Origin: Pseudomonadota bacterium
GTDB lineage: Bacteria; Myxococcota_A; UBA9160; JADFDR01
Assembly (NCBI GenBank): GCA_003353845.1
Contig: PIVT01000039.1
Span: 1 to 36,086, forward strand
Direction of reading: 5' to 3'
Length of the DNA stretch: 36,086 bases
The position numbers were made by a program, and so were the translations under genes. Each line of letters starts with the position of its first letter. Within the stretch, counting starts at the first letter, position 1. Shown piece after piece: positions 15,203 through 23,709 of this stretch. A model generated the notes under the pieces. That model saw nothing but the letters and a program-made list of their open reading frames with translations. It was not told where the DNA came from and made no database searches.

Positions 15203-16354
15203 GTGACATACGATTGCATTGTACTTGGAGCGGGTTTAGCTGGCACCTCGGTGGTCTGGCATCTATCTCGCTGCGCTCCGGACAAGCGCATCCTGATTCT
15301 CGAACGTGAAAACGCTGCAGGCACCCATGCCAGTGCACAAAACGCCGCCATGATTCGGGCCTTGGTATGCGAGGACGAGCTTGTCCCCTACGCCACGGCA
15401 GGCACACACTTCTGGAATCATCTTCCCGAAGAACTCAACTGGCCAGGTGTTTTTCATAAAACAGGGTCGATGCTTTTGTCCAGCGAAGAGAGCACGCTAC
15501 AACTACTTGAGCGTCGCGTGGCTGCCGCCGTTGCTAATGGACTCAGCGCAGAAATGTGGTCCCCTTCGCGTTGCCGCAAAGTCTTTCCAAACCTGACCCA
15601 AACGCCGCTCTTGGGTGCGGCTTATTGCGCGGACGACGGTGTGGCCGATCCGCAAGCCTTGATCGATGGATTTCTCGCCTCTGCCCGACGACGCGGCGTG
15701 GAATATCGACGCAAAACGGACGTCGACACCATTCATTGCGAAAACGGACGCGTTGCAGGCGTGCAACTGGCATCGGGCGGCTTGATTCAATCCAAACGAG
15801 TTGTATTGGCGTCAGGTGCCTGGTCTCCCGCCTTGATGCAGAAGATCGGTGTCGCAGATCGCGGCCTGCGACCCCACCGAAGACATTTATTTGTCACCGG
15901 CCCCGCTGCAAACCTCGTCAAAGGTCTTACCAAACAGACGCCCATTGTTTGGCATGTTGACCTTCAAGTCTATCTGCGTTGGGAAACGGGTGGGTTGCTC
16001 TTTTCCGCTTGTGATGAAGAGCCCTACCCCGCGTCGCGACCTGAAGTGGATGACGATATCGATCCCTTTGTGGAGGAACGCGTCAGCAGGGTTTTCCCGT
16101 TCCTCTTGGATCTACCCTTGGTGAACTGCTGGGCCGGATTACGTACATTCACACCCAGCCATGAATTTCTATTGGGCGAAGAGAGTGAAGTTCCAGGTCT
16201 CTTTTACGCAACCGGTCTGGGTGGACACGGCGTGACCTGTGCAGCCCCGGCTGGAGGCCGGGTTGCGCGCGAGGTCCTTTCGGACATGCAAGCAAAAACA
16301 CCCGGAAGTCCTGAGGACCCCGGGTGTTCATGCTGCAGTGGCGCCTTTCTCTGA
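15203..16354 (+). CDS. FAD-dependent oxidoreductase (DAO/glycine oxidase family)
   Basis: 383 residues with an N-terminal Rossmann site GAGLAG (9-14) and an acidic residue at the end of the second strand (ILERE), then HASAQNAAMIR. A substrate-binding half follows, ending in the DAO-type GLRTFTPSHEFLLGE and TGLGGHGVTCAAPAGG near the C-terminus. This resembles D-amino-acid or glycine/sarcosine oxidase-like enzymes (DadA/ThiO relatives); the substrate is not deducible. GTG start, 19 nt after the preceding gene. Oddity: the last codons run through a perfect hairpin that works as a terminator for the opposite strand, giving an unusual tail of TPGSPEDPGC followed by further cysteines (residues 366-383), absent from typical members. 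Confidence 0.88.
   Translation: MTYDCIVLGAGLAGTSVVWHLSRCAPDKRILILERENAAGTHASAQNAAMIRALVCEDELVPYATAGTHFWNHLPEELNWPGVFHKTGSMLLSSEESTLQLLERRVAAAVANGLSAEMWSPSRCRKVFPNLTQTPLLGAAYCADDGVADPQALIDGFLASARRRGVEYRRKTDVDTIHCENGRVAGVQLASGGLIQSKRVVLASGAWSPALMQKIGVADRGLRPHRRHLFVTGPAANLVKGLTKQTPIVWHVDLQVYLRWETGGLLFSACDEEPYPASRPEVDDDIDPFVEERVSRVFPFLLDLPLVNCWAGLRTFTPSHEFLLGEESEVPGLFYATGLGGHGVTCAAPAGGRVAREVLSDMQAKTPGSPEDPGCSCCSGAFL
16294..16327 (-). terminator. Intrinsic terminator of the CoA-transferase gene, inside the opposing gene
   Basis: ACACCCGG (16298-16305) and CCGGGTGT (16320-16327) pair perfectly, and inside them GTCC-TGA-GGAC extends the hairpin. Read on the minus strand the stem is followed by five T (16294-16298 complement), the classic rho-independent layout, about 75 bases after the CoA-transferase stop. 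On the plus strand no T-run follows the stem. It spans exactly codons 366-375 of the FAD oxidoreductase. Confidence 0.8.
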
Positions 16355-16401
16355 TCTGCGCCCGACCTGCGCCCTGACTTGCGCTTGTTCTGCAGACGCC
16401 T

Positions 16402-17643
16402 TTATTCGGGTTTGCCCAAGATGCCCTTTTCTTTGAGTTCGCTGATCTTCTCTGCGCTGTAACCAAGGGTCTCAGCCAAGACTTTCTCACTATCCTGTCC
16501 CAGTGTCGGCGCTTTGCAGGGTGCATCTATCTCTTCGCCCTCGAACTGAATGGGGAAGGGAATCATCTCGGCACCGTGCTTCTCGTGTGGAAGGAGCGTG
16601 AAGCGGTCCTTGAACTGCGGATCATCCACAATGTTCTCTGGTGTATTGACGGGAGCAATCGGGGTGTTTTTATCGACGCTGAAGGTCAACCATTCTTGAG
16701 AGGTCTTGGTTTTAAAAATCTCACGCAATTCTTTTCGCAACTCAGTATTGCCCGCCGCATGGTCGGCATACTTTGACCCGGGCCACTTCTCGAAGAGTTC
16801 CATGCGCCCCACGCCTTCACAGAAATTTTTCCAAAAGGCTTGTTCTGATGCCATGAAAAGAATGTGACCATCGCTGGACTCATACATTTGATAACGCACA
16901 CCGACCTTCATGCCGGCTGTGCCCACAGCGCGTCGCTTGTAGCCATCGGCTTTGTTTCCAGTGACCACGTCTTCAGGTCTGCGATAGGCCATGTGAGATT
17001 CACTGCGATACCAATCAAAATAAGCCGCCGCATCACTCTGGCCAAATTCCATATTGCAACCCTGGCCGGTATCTCGTGCCCGTATAATTCCGGCCAGGAT
17101 ACCCAATGCACCTACAACGGGGCCGGCATTAATCCCCACAGAGACATGTTCGGGGATGTAACAGAAGCCGTCTTCGTCATAGGCGGGAGAAACCACACCG
17201 GCCCATGTGTCGAAGGCAATTCCATGTGCAGGCATGTTCTGGTAAGGGCCCGAAGCGCCGTAACCAGAGATATTGCAGAACACAATTTTGGGATTCACAG
17301 CCTTTAAGTCATCGAATCCTACGCCGCGTTTCGCCAAAGAGCCGGGGCGCATTCCTTCAATCACCGCATCGGCTTTCTTGGCCAGTTCGAGAAAGATCTC
17401 CCGACCTTCGTCGGTTCGCAAATCCAGCACAAGGCTCTTTTTCCCACGATTCAGGTGGTAATGCATCAGAGAAACTTCTTCGATGATGGGCCAGGTCATC
17501 TGCCGGATGTAATCCCCGGAAGGCGATTCGACCTTGATGACATCGGCGCCGAGATCCGCAAAGGGACTCGCAACTCCGCCCGATCCAAGAATCGAGCAGT
17601 CCAAAATGCGAATTCCGGCCAATGGGGCTTGTTCTGTACTCAT
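16402..17643 (-). CDS. Class III CoA-transferase (CaiB/BaiF family)
   Basis: 413 residues. It opens PLAGIRILDCS and continues DLGADVIKVESPSGDYIR, RGKKSLVLDLRTDEGREIF, VIEGMRPGSLAKRGVGFDDL and ISGYGASGPYQ. The probable catalytic Asp145 lies in HGIAFDTWAG, the position of the CoA-thioester-forming Asp in formyl-CoA transferase. The C-terminal part has TPIAPVNTPENIVDDPQF. These enzymes move CoA between carboxylic acids by a covalent mechanism; the substrate is unknown, though the family includes carnitine, bile-acid and methyl-branched acid enzymes. The ATG at 17643 has AGGAG 9 nt upstream; the longer frame to 17721 lacks such a site. It ends at the terminator inside the convergent FAD gene. Confidence 0.9.
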   Translation of the reverse strand: MSTEQAPLAGIRILDCSILGSGGVASPFADLGADVIKVESPSGDYIRQMTWPIIEEVSLMHYHLNRGKKSLVLDLRTDEGREIFLELAKKADAVIEGMRPGSLAKRGVGFDDLKAVNPKIVFCNISGYGASGPYQNMPAHGIAFDTWAGVVSPAYDEDGFCYIPEHVSVGINAGPVVGALGILAGIIRARDTGQGCNMEFGQSDAAAYFDWYRSESHMAYRRPEDVVTGNKADGYKRRAVGTAGMKVGVRYQMYESSDGHILFMASEQAFWKNFCEGVGRMELFEKWPGSKYADHAAGNTELRKELREIFKTKTSQEWLTFSVDKNTPIAPVNTPENIVDDPQFKDRFTLLPHEKHGAEMIPFPIQFEGEEIDAPCKAPTLGQDSEKVLAETLGYSAEKISELKEKGILGKPE

Positions 17644-17750
17644 GTTGAATTTCTCCTGTAAATAGCGACTGAAACCTACTTGGGGGTGTAGGAGGTTACA
17701 GCGCAAAGCGGATTCTCTCAAGCTGGATTTTCAGGGAAAGTCGGGCGTTC

Positions 17751-18461
17751 TTATAGCGTTGAAAGCATCTCTAAAAAGCCTGTAGGCGTGTTTTGAATAG
17801 CGAACCCTACTCCCTGCGAGGGGATCAAGCCAATACCGTGCTCGTATCGACCTCGGCGAACAGCGCGCCCATCCATGGCATAGGTGGTACCGGAGCGCTC
17901 GGTCACCCACAATTTGGCGCCCTCTTCCAGTTCAATGGCCGCATCTGTGTGAACGAACATTCCAGTCTCTGAAACATCTCGCAGTATCCCTTCATGGGAT
18001 TGACCACGGCACTCAATGACGCAGGCAGCCACGAAAGTCTTGCGTTTACTGGATCGCAAACAAGTACTTCGAGTGGACTGCGGCCGCCCGGAAGTCTTTT
18101 GAACCCGATTGTAGGCCAAGGAGGCTGCGAGCAAATCAAACTCGGGAGGCTTGTCCAACACCTCCAGTCCCAGCGCAATGGGCATCGGTTTTCCGTGACG
18201 AGGGTCTCCATGGATCTGTCTCGCCACACGCGTTTGCACACAAAGCGGCGCTCCCTTGAGATCCATCAGGTTTACTTCAACCTGATTGCCCGTCGTCGTA
18301 GACTGTGGGGTGAGGACCAAAAGACCATTGCTAGAAATATTCAAAAGGCTGGCAATGAAAAGTTCCCCGCTGATATCGAGTTCGCAGAACTGCCAGTTCA
18401 GTTCCCGTGAGCCTCCTCGCCGTTCGCTACTGCGTTCTTGTTCACGTCGGGCACTAGCCAT
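17751..18461 (-). CDS. Protein with two PilZ domains
   Basis: 236 residues. Two PilZ-like beta barrels follow a short arginine-rich N-terminus. In the first, NISSNGLLVLTP is the [DN]xSxxG element; in the second, DVSETGMFVHTD is a clearer match, with basic residues (RSSKRKTF) just ahead of it. PilZ domains bind cyclic di-GMP through an RxxxR motif and [DN]xSxxG; the RxxxR is clear only in the neighbouring gene, so ligand binding here is likely but unproven. The ATG at 18461 is chosen because GAGGAG lies 7 nt upstream. It overlaps the upstream PilZ gene by 8 bases, implying translational coupling. Confidence 0.8.
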   Translation of the reverse strand: MASARREQERSSERRGGSRELNWQFCELDISGELFIASLLNISSNGLLVLTPQSTTTGNQVEVNLMDLKGAPLCVQTRVARQIHGDPRHGKPMPIALGLEVLDKPPEFDLLAASLAYNRVQKTSGRPQSTRSTCLRSSKRKTFVAACVIECRGQSHEGILRDVSETGMFVHTDAAIELEEGAKLWVTERSGTTYAMDGRAVRRGRYEHGIGLIPSQGVGFAIQNTPTGFLEMLSTL

Positions 18462-18816
18462 GCAAGGGCTCCTCAATGGTTTTGTCTTGGAATGATCCGA
18501 GTAGCTGGAAGTACTCCCACGGCGCTTCAATGAGGGATAGACCCAAACTGATAGAGTGCTTATAGGAATCTATATCTTTGTTTGCGACTCGCGTCATTCT
18601 CGCCACGGTACCTTGAACCGTCATTTTTTTACCCTGGCCATTCACGAGCATGATGTTCAGCGTTTCTCCCACCCCGGGCGCAAGGCTGGTGTGGATACAC
18701 ATGCCTTCGGCTGAAAAATTCTGAACCATCCCGCCCTCAAGCTGCTTCCTGGAGCCCACGGAGCACGGGACTTGATGGTTGAGACGAACAGATTTTCGTT
18801 GTTCGATTTCGGCCAT
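18454..18816 (-). CDS. PilZ domain protein
   Basis: 120-residue single-domain protein. RKSVRLNHQVPC gives the RxxxR cyclic di-GMP contact and NFSAEGMCIHTS the [DN]xSxxG element, with GMVQNFS between; the usual beta strands SLGLSLIE close the barrel. It is likely a cytosolic c-di-GMP effector. The ATG at 18816 has AAGG 5 nt upstream; a TTG at 18837 is a poorer start. It overlaps the next gene (two further PilZ domains) by 8 bases, so the pair makes a three-domain set. A possible leftward promoter, TTATCA-17-TAAGAT, lies about 110 bases upstream. Its target (motility, exopolysaccharide) cannot be told from the context. Confidence 0.85.
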   Translation of the reverse strand: MAEIEQRKSVRLNHQVPCSVGSRKQLEGGMVQNFSAEGMCIHTSLAPGVGETLNIMLVNGQGKKMTVQGTVARMTRVANKDIDSYKHSISLGLSLIEAPWEYFQLLGSFQDKTIEEPLHG

Positions 18817-19076
18817 ATTCACCTTGTCGTTTTGCAAATGAAAACTGGAGCGGCTTGGGTTGCATCGGGCTGTACAAAGGTACCTGGTCTTCCAGCGATA
18901 CCTGATTCTTCAGCACTATGACCATCTTACGCTGTTCAGCACTAATTGATAAGCATTTTCTACGTTCTCGAGGAACTCGCTCAGGTGAGTCGCTGTTCTA
19001 TTCGGGGAGACAGAACTTTTCCGGGGAAGCCCTGAGAGGAGAGCCGGACTTAGCCTCAGCTTGGCCTGGCGCTAGC

Positions 19077-21824
19077 TCAGGATGGTAAAAGTGCCTTGGT
19101 AACCGCTGAGCGTCGGCTAGAGACCTCTTCGTCGGTCTTCTCGTGAATCACCTGGTCGGGTTCAACCTCGAAAATAGACTGCCCCCGTTTTACGATGGTG
19201 CCATCGGCATCCTTCATGAGGCTCTTGGTCACGGTTCCCGAAAAGGGCGCACTGACCTTGTTGAACATCTTCATTACCTCGATGATAAATAACGGCTGTC
19301 CCTTTTCAAAGTGATCCCCTTCGTTAATCAGTTGCGGTAAGTGGGGTGCTTCTCGAGTGAAGAAGGAGCCGCCACTGGGCGCGACAATCTGATCGGAACT
19401 CGACTTAGGGACGGGGGACAGATGTTTGATGAGGGCGTCGGACTCCTCGCCCAGAAACTGGCTGGGAAAGATCGGCTCGTAACTATCTCCATTGATCTTG
19501 ATATCGGTAAATCCGGAACGTAAACCGACTCGCGGAATGATGGTCAGCAAGTTCAATCCCAGTTGCATGCCGCTATGTGATTCCACACAACGCTGCCAGA
19601 GTTCGGGATCGCCGCCGTCTAACGCCGCGTTTGATTTCCCGGCAAACATGGCCTGGGTTTCTTCCCAGTCGGTAATGCCAGTTCGCTCACTTACCGTGCG
19701 ATAAAAGGAAAGTGCCGTTTGAAGTTTTTCGTTGTCATGTGCCCAAATCATTTCGGACGCAGGCTTCACATCGCAATACTCCATGTGAAGGTAGTGATAC
19801 AACCGGTCGAGGAGATTCACAGGATTGACAAGGAAATTGATTTCCTCGCCGTCAATTTCCCAAAACTTGCCATGATTGAGCCCGATAAAGCCTGCCACCC
19901 AGTGCGGATTCGCCAACAGTCGTTCCAGGGGCCGCAGCAACAAGGTTTGCTTGGTATTGATGACTTGCTTGGCCACGGCATTGGGCTGGCGATTGTGCAT
20001 CTCTTTGCCCGCCAGAGGAATATCGACATCGCGCAAGATGGATTGCAATGAGCCGACTGCTGCCAAATAAGGCTCCATGAAGCGAGTAGTCGGTTTCAGC
20101 ATGGGCTCTTGGCCGATCAACCAGGAGATCAGTCCGTAGTGAACGGGAAGATTGGTTTCCAGGTTCTCACCCAGCAATTCTGTGACGCGCAAAATCTCAG
20201 CCAAGCGTTCCAGGTTGTCGAGGCGATTGGTTCCTGTGGTCAAGACCAAGGCAATGTTGGAATCGTAAGCGCCGGCCAGGTTGTAAAACATAAACGAACC
20301 GGTATCGGGGTTGCGCGTGCCAATGCCTTGATCGTCGCGGATTTCCCCTTCAATGGGAGCCGACCAGGCCTTGATGACTCCACCTGCGTGGGGTTGCAGT
20401 GCACTGTTGGTTGCATTGATGCGTGCTTCGGCTCCTGAAATATTGCGCAGGACGCGTTCGGGTTTGTCCAGGCGATCCCCATGCAAGCTCAGCAATGCCA
20501 TGGCTTCGATCAGGCTATCGAGGTAAAAACACTCCTCAGGCTTGTCGGGATTGGTGAATCGAAGACGATACGCCAACTCGGTAACGCGGTGTTCCACCTG
20601 GATGCGCGTATTCATTTCCATGAAGAAATGATCAAAGCCTTCCACGATGCATTCAAAGGTCGAAACGCTATTTAGATTCGTCGCCGCACCGAAACGCTCA
20701 CCCTCTTCTTCCATACGGCGCAGTGTTTCTTTGTCGCCGCGCAAGGTTTCTGCGGCTTTTCCGTCGGCCTTGCTCAGTGCCTCGTCGAGCAACTCCTGGG
20801 TAAGCGATACTTCCAAAAGCTTTTGTTCGTGCATCTGCAAGGAACAATCGCGGCCGCCCATGGACAGACACCACTCGCCATTTCCAATCAACTGGATTTC
20901 GTTGTGGCGCGTTGATTCCAAGTTGAGCTCGATCAAGAAGTTACGATTGGAACCCGGTTCCACAACTTTGGATTCCGCCAAAATATCCATCACGGCATTG
21001 GCCACTTCGGAGCGCTCGCTCACCACGCGTTGACCTTTGCCACCGCCTCCGCCGATATGCTTGAAACGAATGCGCTTGCCAGGGTACTTCTGCCAGATCC
21101 CGTCGCTGGCCTCTTCGGCGGCGCGTTGCAGCTCTTCGATGCTGACGAGTTCCACTTTCCTGGCGTAGCCCGCCAGCAGAAGGCGTTCCGCGTTTCCTTC
21201 GAGCTCTTCATCGGCGTCAAAGACGAAGTCCAAGCCGTGTTGCTTGGCTAGCTTCTCCAGCGCCTTTCGATCTTTGGCTTTCTTGAGCAGTGCCATGGCT
21301 GAGGTGGCATCGATCCCCGGGATCACGGCATTCCCTAAACCACGCGCGAGTTTTTTCGCTTCGTCTTTGGCACCGGCGCGTCGGGCCACTTCGGCACTGG
21401 GCCCGATAAAGCCCAAGCCTGCGTCTTCAATGGCCTGCAAGAACTCGGCGTCCTCGGCCATGAATCCGTAACCCGCAAAGAGGTGGGTGTAGCCATTGGA
21501 CTTTGCGATCTCGATAATTTCCTGGATCCGTTCCAGTCTTTCACTCTGACCGACGCCCATGTAGTCCGGAACGCGGTGGATGTTTTTTTGGAACTTGAAG
21601 CTGCGAAGCTCCGGTGCCAGGCAACCGGGATAGACGATGGAGTCTTTCTGGGAAAGCAGCATGCCGTACTCGCGGACACCGATCTCTTCGAATACCTCAT
21701 AGGCTTCTTTGCGCACCGGCCCGCGGCAAACGATGAGCACCTTCACCGATTTCAGCGAGAAGGATCGCAGCCACTTTGAACTGGCAGCATGAAAAGCAGT
21801 CTTCTTAAAATCCTTCGTCAGCAT
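19077..21824 (-). CDS. Acyl-CoA carboxylase, biotin carboxylase fused to biotin carrier domain
   Basis: 915 residues. The N-terminal biotin carboxylase has FIGPSAEVARRAGAKDEAK, an ATP-grasp glycine loop GGGGGKGQR (258-266) and FMEMNTRIQVEHRVTE. The C-terminal biotinyl domain has the biotinylation site EVMKM (Lys852). A long middle region (about residues 500-780) links them, as in fused propionyl/acetyl-type alpha subunits, but with little motif identity to MccA or PccA. About 60 extra residues sit between PGID (169-172) and the glycine loop compared with E. coli AccC. The ATG overlaps the upstream carboxyltransferase stop (TAATG). The enzyme carboxylates an acyl-CoA with ATP and bicarbonate; the substrate is undetermined. 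Confidence 0.9.
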   Translation of the reverse strand: MLTKDFKKTAFHAASSKWLRSFSLKSVKVLIVCRGPVRKEAYEVFEEIGVREYGMLLSQKDSIVYPGCLAPELRSFKFQKNIHRVPDYMGVGQSERLERIQEIIEIAKSNGYTHLFAGYGFMAEDAEFLQAIEDAGLGFIGPSAEVARRAGAKDEAKKLARGLGNAVIPGIDATSAMALLKKAKDRKALEKLAKQHGLDFVFDADEELEGNAERLLLAGYARKVELVSIEELQRAAEEASDGIWQKYPGKRIRFKHIGGGGGKGQRVVSERSEVANAVMDILAESKVVEPGSNRNFLIELNLESTRHNEIQLIGNGEWCLSMGGRDCSLQMHEQKLLEVSLTQELLDEALSKADGKAAETLRGDKETLRRMEEEGERFGAATNLNSVSTFECIVEGFDHFFMEMNTRIQVEHRVTELAYRLRFTNPDKPEECFYLDSLIEAMALLSLHGDRLDKPERVLRNISGAEARINATNSALQPHAGGVIKAWSAPIEGEIRDDQGIGTRNPDTGSFMFYNLAGAYDSNIALVLTTGTNRLDNLERLAEILRVTELLGENLETNLPVHYGLISWLIGQEPMLKPTTRFMEPYLAAVGSLQSILRDVDIPLAGKEMHNRQPNAVAKQVINTKQTLLLRPLERLLANPHWVAGFIGLNHGKFWEIDGEEINFLVNPVNLLDRLYHYLHMEYCDVKPASEMIWAHDNEKLQTALSFYRTVSERTGITDWEETQAMFAGKSNAALDGGDPELWQRCVESHSGMQLGLNLLTIIPRVGLRSGFTDIKINGDSYEPIFPSQFLGEESDALIKHLSPVPKSSSDQIVAPSGGSFFTREAPHLPQLINEGDHFEKGQPLFIIEVMKMFNKVSAPFSGTVTKSLMKDADGTIVKRGQSIFEVEPDQVIHEKTDEEVSSRRSAVTKALLPS

Positions 21825-23488
21825 TATTCAAACTCTCTCTGTACGCCGGACATGGCCGAGGGTTGGTACTTGCTCATTAAAAATTTGAGGTGCTTGGACA
21901 GTACGCGTCGGCTTTCGCCCGGCATGACCACACTGGATACGGAGCCCAAGGACAGGGCCTCCTTGGGGTTCATCAGCTCCTTTTCGTAGCGCGCGGACAA
22001 GCCCGCCAAGGCCAGCTCACGTTCCTTGCTGGCTTCGGCCTCGCTACCGCCATCGGCTAGCACCTTCTGATAACGGCTGCTGATTTCCTTCATTTCATTT
22101 TTGTACACGAAGTCCTTGCCCGCGGGTCCCATCACAGCGATACGCGCCATAGGCATGGTGAACACACGATCGGCACCCGTAGCATGCGTGTTATAGCTGG
22201 CATAGGCACCGCCAAAGGCGTTGCGAATGATGAGCGTCATGCGTGGCGTGCGCACGTCAACGATGGCATCCAAGATGCGCCGACCTTCTAACACAATTCC
22301 ACTTCGCTCCTGGTCGGCACCCGGCAAGAAGCCCGTGGTGTCTTCAAAGAAGATCAGGGGAATATTGTAGAGATTGCAGAAGCGGATAAAGCGTGTGCCT
22401 TTGCGCGCGGCATCCACGTCGATTTGTCCCGAAGCGCAAGCGGAATTATTGGCCACAAAGCCCGTTACGTGACCTCCAATGCGTCCGAAGGCCGTCACCA
22501 GGTTTCGCGCCCGCGTGGCCTGAAGTTGGAAGTACTCCCCGTGATCGCAGATTTGTTGCAGGTACAAATGAATGTCCAAGGGAGCATTCATGCCCGCCGG
22601 AGAATCAAAGGTATTGCGAAAGAGCAAATCTTCTTCGACCACAAAGCGATCCACGGGATCCGATGTGGGTCTAAACGGTGCCGAGCTGTGATTGTTGTCG
22701 GGCAAATAAGACAATAGACGCAAGGCGGAGCGCAGGGAGGCCAACTCATCGTTGGTAACGACATCCACCACACCGTTTTGAGAATGCACGCCAGGACCAC
22801 CCAGGTCATCGGCTGTGACATCCTCACCCAAGACGGACTTTACGACGGCCGGCCCGGTGAGGCCGATGAAGGTTTCCTTGGATTGAATCATGAAGGAGCC
22901 CTGCCGCGGCAAGTAAGCGCCGCCACCGGCGTTGTAACCAAACATAAGGCTGATGCTGGGCACGACGCCAGAAACACGACGCAGGGCCGTAAAGGCCTCA
23001 CTGTAGCCATCCAATCCGCCGACACCCGCTGGGATGAAGGCACCGGCCGAGTCGTTCATTCCGATCAGGGGAATACCGTTCTTGCCAGCCATATAAATCA
23101 GGCGAGCCAATTTGTCACCGTTGGTGGCATCCATGGAGCCCGCGCGCAAAGTGAAGTCATGTCCGTACACCGCTACGTCTCGCCCGGCGATGTTCAGAAT
23201 GCCCGTGACCAGGGAAGCCCCGTCCAGATTGGGTCCCCAGTTTTGCCATAGAAGTTGAGGCTCTTGATCGGTGAGCACCTTGATGCGTTCCCAGACCGTC
23301 ATTCGCTCCTTGGCGTGCTGCACCAATACCCGGGTCGGGCCACCGCCGCGACTTGGCCGGTCCAGCAACTCCTTGCCCAGGTCCAGGGCTTCCGCATAGG
23401 TAGGGTTGTGCCTGGCGAGTGCCGCCGCGTCAGGCTGCTCCTTTACAGGGGCTAAGGGATTTTCCTGGGAATAGGTTTCGGTCGTCAT
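21824..23488 (-). CDS. Acyl-CoA carboxylase carboxyltransferase subunit
   Basis: 554-residue single-chain crotonase-fold carboxyltransferase (AccD5/PccB/MccB type) that transfers CO2 from carboxybiotin to an acyl-CoA. Seen are the N-terminal half with [23 protein letters not shown], oxyanion-hole segments [19 protein letters not shown] and [18 protein letters not shown], and the C-terminal half with [35 protein letters not shown] and [14 protein letters not shown]. It overlaps the biotin carboxylase gene by 1 base and clearly forms the same complex. No biotin ligase or acyl-CoA ligase is adjacent. Substrate unassigned; the adjacent CoA-transferase and CFA synthase give only weak hints. Confidence 0.93.
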   Translation of the reverse strand: MTTETYSQENPLAPVKEQPDAAALARHNPTYAEALDLGKELLDRPSRGGGPTRVLVQHAKERMTVWERIKVLTDQEPQLLWQNWGPNLDGASLVTGILNIAGRDVAVYGHDFTLRAGSMDATNGDKLARLIYMAGKNGIPLIGMNDSAGAFIPAGVGGLDGYSEAFTALRRVSGVVPSISLMFGYNAGGGAYLPRQGSFMIQSKETFIGLTGPAVVKSVLGEDVTADDLGGPGVHSQNGVVDVVTNDELASLRSALRLLSYLPDNNHSSAPFRPTSDPVDRFVVEEDLLFRNTFDSPAGMNAPLDIHLYLQQICDHGEYFQLQATRARNLVTAFGRIGGHVTGFVANNSACASGQIDVDAARKGTRFIRFCNLYNIPLIFFEDTTGFLPGADQERSGIVLEGRRILDAIVDVRTPRMTLIIRNAFGGAYASYNTHATGADRVFTMPMARIAVMGPAGKDFVYKNEMKEISSRYQKVLADGGSEAEASKERELALAGLSARYEKELMNPKEALSLGSVSSVVMPGESRRVLSKHLKFLMSKYQPSAMSGVQREFE

Positions 23489-23553
23489 TGTTCTCTAGGG
23501 TTGCGGGTATAGGCCCGGGTTAGGGAATCTAGGCGCGTATAGTAGTGATTTTG

Positions 23554-23568
23554 CTCGATAAAATCGAG
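23554..23568. promoter_or_regulatory. Palindrome in the acyl-CoA carboxylase promoter region
   Basis: CTCGAT-AAA-ATCGAG is a perfect 6+6 bp inverted repeat. On the minus strand it overlaps a plausible promoter for the carboxylase genes (TTTTAT, 16 bp, TATACG). About 20 bases further from the genes lies the direct repeat GGGCCTAC-G-GGGCCTAC. Both are candidates for regulator binding. Confidence 0.4.
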
Positions 23569-23709
23569 GCAGTAGAGCGTTTTGCAGGGCCTACGGGGCC
23601 TACAATTCGAGTAGAACCCAGCCCTGCGGCAAAATTTCCTGCTCTTCATAGCTTTTAGACGACGGTTTCCTTCAATGGGAAGGCCTCTCTGCAAGCCCGA
23701 ATGACAAGC

